A stretch of 64,000 bases of DNA. Source: UBA1181 sp045639525. GTDB taxonomy: Bacteria; Bacteroidota; Bacteroidia; Bacteroidales; Paludibacteraceae. The stretch is taken from NCBI GenBank assembly GCA_045639525.1, contig JAZUDI010000026.1:1-64000 (forward strand), given 5' to 3'. Shown here piece after piece: positions 58,379 through 64,000 of the stretch. Every line of letters begins with the position of its first letter. The stretch's first letter is position 1. The notes beneath the pieces were generated by a model that saw only the letters and a program-made list of their open reading frames with translations, was not told where the DNA came from and ran no database searches. The position numbers were made by a program, and so were the translations under genes.

Positions 58379-58386
58379 TATATTTG
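58379..58386 (+). promoter_or_regulatory. Promoter -7 element of the GH30 gene
   Basis: TATATTTG, 28 bases before the start codon. Confidence 0.5.
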
Positions 58387-58413
58387 AGGCGATGAGTAAC
58401 ACATATATGCAGA

Positions 58414-61050
58414 ATGAATATCTTGAAAACACACATTATCCTACTCATTTCATTGCTGACCACGCCTCTTTACGGAGCTGTCAATATGGAAGTGCGGCCT
58501 GCGACCACTTATCAGACGGTCGAAGGTATCGGAGGAGGTATTGTGTATTATCTGGATTGGATCGCCAAGCATAGAAATTGCGAAGCCATATATGATACTG
58601 TCTATAACGGTTTGGGTTTGACCGGTCTACGTATCGGTAACTGGGCGCAGGAACCTGATGCCGATTTGACTTTCGACTCTTTGATCGTCGCTGCGGGAAA
58701 GAAACGCTTGGGCGATAATTTCTTTGTGGATATGACCTCCTGGACCGCACCCGCTTCGTTGAAGTCCAATGGCAAATTGGAGGCCACCGGCGGAAAGAGT
58801 AATGTCTCTCTGAAAAAGGAGTTCGGCGGATTCGTTTACGATAAGTTCGGACAGTGGTGGAAACGCTCTTTGGAGCAGTACCGCCGTGTGGGTATCTATC
58901 CTGATTATGTGAGCCTACAAAATGAGCCTGATTGTAATCCTGATTATTATGGCATGGAATTGAACCCTGATGAGTCCAATCCAAATGTGGCCTCCTATGC
59001 GAAGGCTTTGAGCGCCGCCGCCAAGCAGATCAATCAATTGCAGAATCCTCCGGTAATCATTGGTCCAGAGGCTTTGGGTATCGGTTGGGACCGTGTGCAG
59101 GATTATGTGACGCCATCCGATAAGCGTCTGATGGGAGGCTACTCATTCCATTACTATCATAGTGGCCTGAACGACCATGACGCCCGCGACCAGCGTTATG
59201 CCTATCCTGACGATTTCAAGGATGCGATGCAAAAGCTCTATGATACCTATGGTAAGGAGAATAAGCCGCTCTTCATGTCTGAGAATAGTCCGCTCCGCGA
59301 TCCTGTGGATATGGATCCTATTTATACCGCATGGTTTATGAACCTGGCATTCACAGTCAACCACGTCTCGTCTTACCTACACTGGAACTTGATTTGGGGC
59401 GATGAGGGTGACGCCTGCATCAATATCGATACGGTTTATGTGAATGGAAAGTACCAGAAGTTTAAAGAGGGATATCGTGTCAATGGCGATTACCATGCGT
59501 TGAGGCACTACTCGAAGTTCGTGAAAAGGGGCTGGAAGATGCTTTATGCGACCACCTCTGACGCTGATGTGCTGATCACCGCCTTCAAGAGCCCATCCGA
59601 CGACGCGTATGCGGTGATTCTAGTAAACAAGAGCCGATTCGGCAAGAGCATTGAATGCTCTTTCAATCCCGCACAATGTACCCAAACGGTCATCCAAACC
59701 GATGTGATGAAGAAGAGTTGGAGCCAAGTGTTGGGAACCTACGATAATTTGAAGGAGTTGAATTTGCCGGGAAATAGTATTACCACCATCTCTTATAATC
59801 CTCGTCCCGCCACTTTGGTGTTCGACAATTTGCGTGAGATGGCTTGGAACAATGAGAAGGCTTGGAATCCGCAACGGGTGCCATCCGCCGACGATACGGT
59901 TTCTGTAAAGAGAGGAACCTTGAATACGATGGGCTTGTCGCAACGCGCACCTTTCTCGATGGAGAGAGGAACCGTTATTACCTTGGCGGGAGAGAATAGT
60001 TTCGGATCTTTTGTTTCGAAGGGCGGTACCATCCTCTCCAATACGACCACCTCTATGGTAGCCGACACTATTGTCGTGGATGCCCAGACAACTATCCAAG
60101 TTGTCTCCAAAGATACGACGGCGAATATGTCGCTCAAGGGCGTTTTGGTCGGTGGCGACATCATCAATAAGATCGGAACGGATACGTTGACACTCTCTGC
60201 GGACGCTTCGTCGTATACGGGCAGGTGGGTGATCAGCGATGGCGTCTTTCGCGTGTGTGATGAATATGCTTTGGGCGAGAATGGCGTGGATGTGATATTG
60301 GGTCTTATGCAACTCAATTGCGATGCGGAGACCAATCGCTTATATGTAGGTGCTGACGCTAAGTTGGAATTGAACGGTAACCTCGTGGTACGTTCTGTCC
60401 GCTTGGGTTCTGATACCTTGTTTGGAGGTGTTTATACATCGGAGGATTATCCTGATTTCTTGAAGGGAGAGGGACTCCTTGTCGTGGATCGTCCTCGCCC
60501 ACAATTGGTCAAGGACTCATACAGTGATACTATCCAATCCTTCTATATGGGCGACAGCATCCAACCTTTGGTGTACCATTGGGAGAATGCCGACTCCGTG
60601 TCGGTCGATTGGGATCCAACCCAACCGCAAGGTATCTCTGTGGATATGGATACTGTTCTCTCGAGCGTGACCATCTCAGGAAAGTCTGATACGGTGGGAA
60701 CTTTTGCCTACTGTGTTTCCACTGTTGGTGAGTATGGCCCTGTCGCAAGGGACAGCGGAACCCTCGTGTTCCAACCTGCGCCGGATGAAATGAAGAGTGC
60801 CGATGTGAAGGCGGAACATGTGCGTGTTGTATTCCAGGATGGCCATATCTCCATCTTCGCGGACGCTACCGTGGCGGGTGATTGCAATATGCTCTTGGCC
60901 GATATGTCGGGTAGGGTGTTGGCCGCTAACAGCACGGAGTTGATACATGGCGAGAATGTCGTGGAGGTTGGCGCCATTCCAATGGGAACCTATTTGTTGC
61001 AAATTCAAGGCAAAAACATATACGAAACCTTCAAAGTGGTTTTTGAGTAG
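58414..61050 (+). CDS. GH30-family glycosidase with T9SS type A sorting domain
   Basis: An 878-residue secreted enzyme: signal peptide, then a GH30 (TIM-barrel plus beta) domain at residues ~25-460. The likely acid/base is Glu171 in SLQNEPDC and the nucleophile Glu290 in FMSENSPL. The family includes glucuronoxylanases, so xylan-type hemicellulose is the likely target, though specificity is uncertain. Residues ~470-700 form an autotransporter-like beta-strand-repeat region (TLVFDNL, GTLNTMGLS, LTLSADASSYTGRWVISDG), then an Ig-like domain and a T9SS type A C-terminus (MLLADMSGRVLAANST, MGTYLLQI, ending VVFE). It should be anchored at the surface. Confidence 0.87.
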   Translation: MNILKTHIILLISLLTTPLYGAVNMEVRPATTYQTVEGIGGGIVYYLDWIAKHRNCEAIYDTVYNGLGLTGLRIGNWAQEPDADLTFDSLIVAAGKKRLGDNFFVDMTSWTAPASLKSNGKLEATGGKSNVSLKKEFGGFVYDKFGQWWKRSLEQYRRVGIYPDYVSLQNEPDCNPDYYGMELNPDESNPNVASYAKALSAAAKQINQLQNPPVIIGPEALGIGWDRVQDYVTPSDKRLMGGYSFHYYHSGLNDHDARDQRYAYPDDFKDAMQKLYDTYGKENKPLFMSENSPLRDPVDMDPIYTAWFMNLAFTVNHVSSYLHWNLIWGDEGDACINIDTVYVNGKYQKFKEGYRVNGDYHALRHYSKFVKRGWKMLYATTSDADVLITAFKSPSDDAYAVILVNKSRFGKSIECSFNPAQCTQTVIQTDVMKKSWSQVLGTYDNLKELNLPGNSITTISYNPRPATLVFDNLREMAWNNEKAWNPQRVPSADDTVSVKRGTLNTMGLSQRAPFSMERGTVITLAGENSFGSFVSKGGTILSNTTTSMVADTIVVDAQTTIQVVSKDTTANMSLKGVLVGGDIINKIGTDTLTLSADASSYTGRWVISDGVFRVCDEYALGENGVDVILGLMQLNCDAETNRLYVGADAKLELNGNLVVRSVRLGSDTLFGGVYTSEDYPDFLKGEGLLVVDRPRPQLVKDSYSDTIQSFYMGDSIQPLVYHWENADSVSVDWDPTQPQGISVDMDTVLSSVTISGKSDTVGTFAYCVSTVGEYGPVARDSGTLVFQPAPDEMKSADVKAEHVRVVFQDGHISIFADATVAGDCNMLLADMSGRVLAANSTELIHGENVVEVGAIPMGTYLLQIQGKNIYETFKVVFE

Positions 61051-61120
61051 CGCGATGATTTATTTTTACAAATCATTGACATGATTTTCTTCTTGTTTCC
61101 TCGTTAAGTTATATTACTTT

Positions 61121-61150
61121 GTATTCGAAGAAAACATTTAAATCGAATAC
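61121..61150 (+). promoter_or_regulatory. Hairpin just before the pectate lyase start codon
   Basis: GTATTCGA (61121-61128) and TCGAATAC (61143-61150) form a perfect 8-bp stem ending 2 bases before the ATG. It may affect translation initiation. Confidence 0.5.
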
Positions 61151-61152
61151 AC

Positions 61153-64000
61153 ATGAAAAGAATTGCGAGATTACTTCCACTTTTGTTGACCATATTTGCG
61201 GGCGAATGTTTCGCCGCGACTCCCGCTTTCCCTGGTGCGGAGGGATTTGGTATGTATACCACTGGTGGTAGAGGTGGTAAGGTTTATCATGTCACCACAT
61301 TGGAAGATAGCGGACAAGAGGGTTCTCTGCGTTATGCTGTGGGACAGTCCGGACCTCGTACCATCGTCTTCGATGTGTCGGGAACCATTGAGTTGAAATC
61401 CCGACTCAATGTCACGAAAGGAGATTTGACCATCGCTGGCCAAACCGCGCCCGGAGATGGTATCTGCCTGAAAAATTACGAGACCTATTTGAATGCGGAT
61501 AATGTGATCATCCGTTTCATCCGTTTCCGTTTGGGTACGGATAAGCCCGATGTCGCTTCGGATGGAACCATCTCCCAAGACCGTGACGCGATTTGGGGAC
61601 GTAACCGTAAAAATATCATCCTCGACCACTGCTCCATGAGTTGGTGTACCGATGAGTGCGCCTCATTCTATGGCAATCAAAACTTCACCATGCAGTGGTG
61701 TTTGGTGGCGGAGAGTCTCCGCGGATCCATCCATCCGAAGGGATACCATGGTTATGGCGGTATCTGGGGCGGACAGGGTGCTTCGTTCCACCACAACTTG
61801 GTGGCGCACCACGATAGTAGAACCCCTCGTCTTTGCGGTAGCCGTTACTCCAATGAGCCTGACAAAGAGTTGGTGGATCTAAGAAACAATGTCTTCTACA
61901 ACTGGGGAAATACCAACAGCGGTTATGCGGGAGAGGGTGGTAGTTACAATTTCGTGAACAACTACTACAAGTCAGGCCCTGCCACTAAATCAAGCATCAA
62001 GTACCGTGTCTTCGAGCCTTGGGCCGATGATGGTAAGAATAGTCAACCGCAGGGTGTCTATGGCCACTACTATGTGAAGGGTAACTATATGGAGGACAAG
62101 GGCGATAATTGGGACTGGAACGGTTTCGACGTGAACAATTCCAACAACGGTTCGATGAATAAATCATCCATCACAGCCTATTCGGAATATAAGGTGAGCC
62201 CTGTCTCTACCCAAACCGCCAAGGTGGCCTATGAGAAGGTACTGAAATATGCGGGAGCCTCTCTCCGTCGTGATGCAGTGGATCAGCGTATCGCGAACGA
62301 GACCAAGAGCCGCTCTTATACTTACAAGGGTTCCGTGTTGGGCGGATTGGGTATCATTGATAAACCATCCGATGTGGGAGGATGGCCTGCTTTGAAGTCT
62401 GAATCGGCACCGAAAGATTCCGATGGGGATGGTATTCCCGATAGTTGGGAATCTGCCCATGGTTTGAATCCAAACAATGGTTCGGATGGTAACGCCACCA
62501 ATGCGGAGGGTTATACCAATTTGGAACTCTATATGAATTCCTTGGTCTGCGAGATCATGTCGGATGGTGTGGCGGACGCTTTGAACAGTGTCTCCAAGAT
62601 CACTTGTGATGTGGCTACCAATCCGGGTGCTGGCGATCAAGGTGGAGAAACCCCAGGCGGTGAAACCAACGTGGATGACACGCAATACCAACCTTCCGCC
62701 ACCGCCAACCATGGCAAATACGATTTCGTGGTGGGTGTGGATGGCAATTTCGCTGCGGCAAAGGCTGCGGCCGAGTCCTCTACGAAGTCTCGCTTCATCA
62801 TCTTCTTCCCGAATGGTAACTACAACATCGGTACCCTGACCGGTAATGAGAACCAGATGACCACATGGGGAAAGGGTAATGTATCCTTTGTCGGACAGAG
62901 CACCTCTGGCGTGACGATCTACAATACTGCCTCCACGGAGGGAATCAGTGTCACCGCGACACTCTGCTTCTCCTCTTCTGCCAGCAACCTCTATTTGCAG
63001 GATCTAACCTTGCAGAACAAGGCTTATAATAACCCATCAGCCAGCGCCAACCGATTTGTTGTGGTGCAGGATAAGGGTAATAAGAATATTTACAAACGTG
63101 TGAGGATGTTGAGTACACAGGATACCTACTATTCGAATACGGGTGCGGGCCGTAGTTACTTGGAGGAGTGCGAAATACACGGAACGGTGGATTTCATCTG
63201 CGGTGGTGGCGATATCTTCTTCGATAGATGTCTGCTCTATTTGGAGAACCGTGCCAACGATTGCATCGCCGCACCTGCGGGTACCGGCGAGTGGGGGTAT
63301 GTCTTCAGCAACTGTACCATCGATGGTTATGATAACACCAACAAGAATTACACCTTGGGCCGTGCTTGGAACAAATCGCCTCGTGCGGTTTACATTAATA
63401 CGACCATGAAGAAGGTGCCTACCGATGCGGCTTGGGGCAATCCGATCAATGCGGTGATGCCTGTCCTCTTCGCGGAGTACAATAGCCGTGACGCGTTTGG
63501 TAACGCGGTGAATCTATCCAACCGTCGCTCCTACTATGAGAAGAATGGGGTGACCGCCTATCTGAATCCGGTGCTTTCCGCTTCGGACGCGGCGAAATAC
63601 ACCTTGCGGAATGTCTTGTCAGGAAGTGACAACTGGACACCGGATAACGATGTGAAATTGGTCTCCGCACCGAAGGTTGTCTTGAAGGATGGCTATTTGA
63701 AGTGGGTGGATAATGACTCCGCGCTTTGTTATGTGATCTTCAAGAACGACACCTATGTGGCAAATGTGGCGACTAACTCCTATGCGCTTCCTGCCGGTAC
63801 GCAGGAGTCGGATGTCTTTACCGTTCGTGCGGCGAACCGAATGGGTGGCTTGGGTGCAAGTTCCAATAAGGTGACGGCCAATGGCTTCAAGGAGCCAGTG
63901 ATCCCTGATAATCCATCCGTGCCGGAGGTTACCAACAGCACCGTAGTGTTCCATTACAACAATGGCTCATTGTCCTCCACCACGGGCAATGCGGAGTATC
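61153..64000 (+). CDS. Secreted pectate lyase-pectin methylesterase fusion, 3' end missing
   Basis: The frame is open from ATG 61153 to the right edge (at least 949 codons). After a signal peptide (cut near CFAA), residues ~25-410 are a pectate-lyase-type beta-helix (AFPGAEGFGMYTTGGRGG, GSLRYAV, IVFDVSGTIEL, ILDHCSMSWCTDE). A calcium-binding thrombospondin-3-like motif follows (DSDGDGIPDSWE, near 420). Residues ~515-800 form a CE8 pectin methylesterase (FFPNGNYNIG, TQDTYY near 655, GTVDFICGGGDIFF near 677, LGRAWN near 735), and then fibronectin-like segments begin. It would de-esterify and cleave homogalacturonan. A T9SS tail is expected beyond the window, as in its neighbour. Confidence 0.88.
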   Translation, partial: MKRIARLLPLLLTIFAGECFAATPAFPGAEGFGMYTTGGRGGKVYHVTTLEDSGQEGSLRYAVGQSGPRTIVFDVSGTIELKSRLNVTKGDLTIAGQTAPGDGICLKNYETYLNADNVIIRFIRFRLGTDKPDVASDGTISQDRDAIWGRNRKNIILDHCSMSWCTDECASFYGNQNFTMQWCLVAESLRGSIHPKGYHGYGGIWGGQGASFHHNLVAHHDSRTPRLCGSRYSNEPDKELVDLRNNVFYNWGNTNSGYAGEGGSYNFVNNYYKSGPATKSSIKYRVFEPWADDGKNSQPQGVYGHYYVKGNYMEDKGDNWDWNGFDVNNSNNGSMNKSSITAYSEYKVSPVSTQTAKVAYEKVLKYAGASLRRDAVDQRIANETKSRSYTYKGSVLGGLGIIDKPSDVGGWPALKSESAPKDSDGDGIPDSWESAHGLNPNNGSDGNATNAEGYTNLELYMNSLVCEIMSDGVADALNSVSKITCDVATNPGAGDQGGETPGGETNVDDTQYQPSATANHGKYDFVVGVDGNFAAAKAAAESSTKSRFIIFFPNGNYNIGTLTGNENQMTTWGKGNVSFVGQSTSGVTIYNTASTEGISVTATLCFSSSASNLYLQDLTLQNKAYNNPSASANRFVVVQDKGNKNIYKRVRMLSTQDTYYSNTGAGRSYLEECEIHGTVDFICGGGDIFFDRCLLYLENRANDCIAAPAGTGEWGYVFSNCTIDGYDNTNKNYTLGRAWNKSPRAVYINTTMKKVPTDAAWGNPINAVMPVLFAEYNSRDAFGNAVNLSNRRSYYEKNGVTAYLNPVLSASDAAKYTLRNVLSGSDNWTPDNDVKLVSAPKVVLKDGYLKWVDNDSALCYVIFKNDTYVANVATNSYALPAGTQESDVFTVRAANRMGGLGASSNKVTANGFKEPVIPDNPSVPEVTNSTVVFHYNNGSLSSTTGNAEY

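Noticed and set aside
59620..60335. Antisense ORFs opposite the GH30 gene
   Set aside because: Shadows of a well-supported coding frame; no start signals or domains.
1..64000. tRNA or rRNA genes, CRISPR arrays, insertion sequences, prophage
   Set aside because: No cloverleaf-like sequence with a CCA-proximal stem, no regular spaced repeats, and no transposase, integrase or phage structural genes were recognised.

Overview
The window is from a chromosome of an anaerobic, plant-polysaccharide-using Bacteroidota, most likely order Bacteroidales. The signs are: a BspA-like leucine-rich-repeat surface protein; type IX secretion (T9SS) C-terminal domains of type A and type B plus a GldM-like protein; TonB-dependent and porin-type outer-membrane proteins; many lipoproteins; promoters with the Bacteroidota -7 element TAnnTTTG; and anaerobic thiamine synthesis through ThiH. 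Genus cannot be decided from the sequence alone. No tRNA, rRNA, CRISPR array, prophage or insertion sequence was recognised.

Layout: 1-3.7 kb is the 3' part of a BspA-like secreted protein. 3.8-4.3 kb is an orphan antitoxin with a deleted PIN toxin. 4.5-12.4 kb is a TPP-riboswitch-controlled thiamine operon (thiS-thiE-thiG-thiC-thiH-thiF) that continues into a thioesterase, a second ThiE/TenI-like protein, a monooxygenase-fold protein and an alpha/beta hydrolase. 12.5-17.9 kb holds a TPR protein, a HigBA-like toxin-antitoxin pair with its operator, the sulfur-assimilation pair metY-cysK behind an Rrf2-type operator, and a YoeB module. 18-29 kb carries a PLP decarboxylase, a phosphoesterase, envelope proteins and an overlapping rhomboid-rhomboid-nuclease-TonB-receptor operon. 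29-35.9 kb has HU, argS, a T9SS type B surface protein and two uncharacterised proteins.

35.9-45.7 kb is the most unusual block. A minus-strand operon encodes a porin, an imelysin, a di-heme oxidoreductase, a second porin, a c-type cytochrome lipoprotein and a chorismatase-like enzyme, preceded by a ResB-CcsA cytochrome c assembly fusion that could mature its heme proteins. 45.8-54.9 kb has valS, a candidate sigma-54-driven small RNA, a U32 peptidase coupled to metA, a radical SAM/lipoprotein pair and a LOG-family protein. 55-64 kb has an aquaporin, ilvC, an orphan GldM-like protein, a candidate small RNA, a GH30 glycosidase and a pectate lyase-pectin methylesterase fusion that runs off the right edge.

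How the genes fit together: MetA with Glu111 (the acetyl-CoA-type residue) matches MetY, which uses O-acetylhomoserine, so both ends of the direct-sulfhydrylation methionine route are here. The surface proteins and pectin/xylan enzymes depend on T9SS. The rSAM/lipoprotein pair, the chorismatase/imelysin/cytochrome operon and the sigma-54 RNA are the best candidates for undescribed biology.
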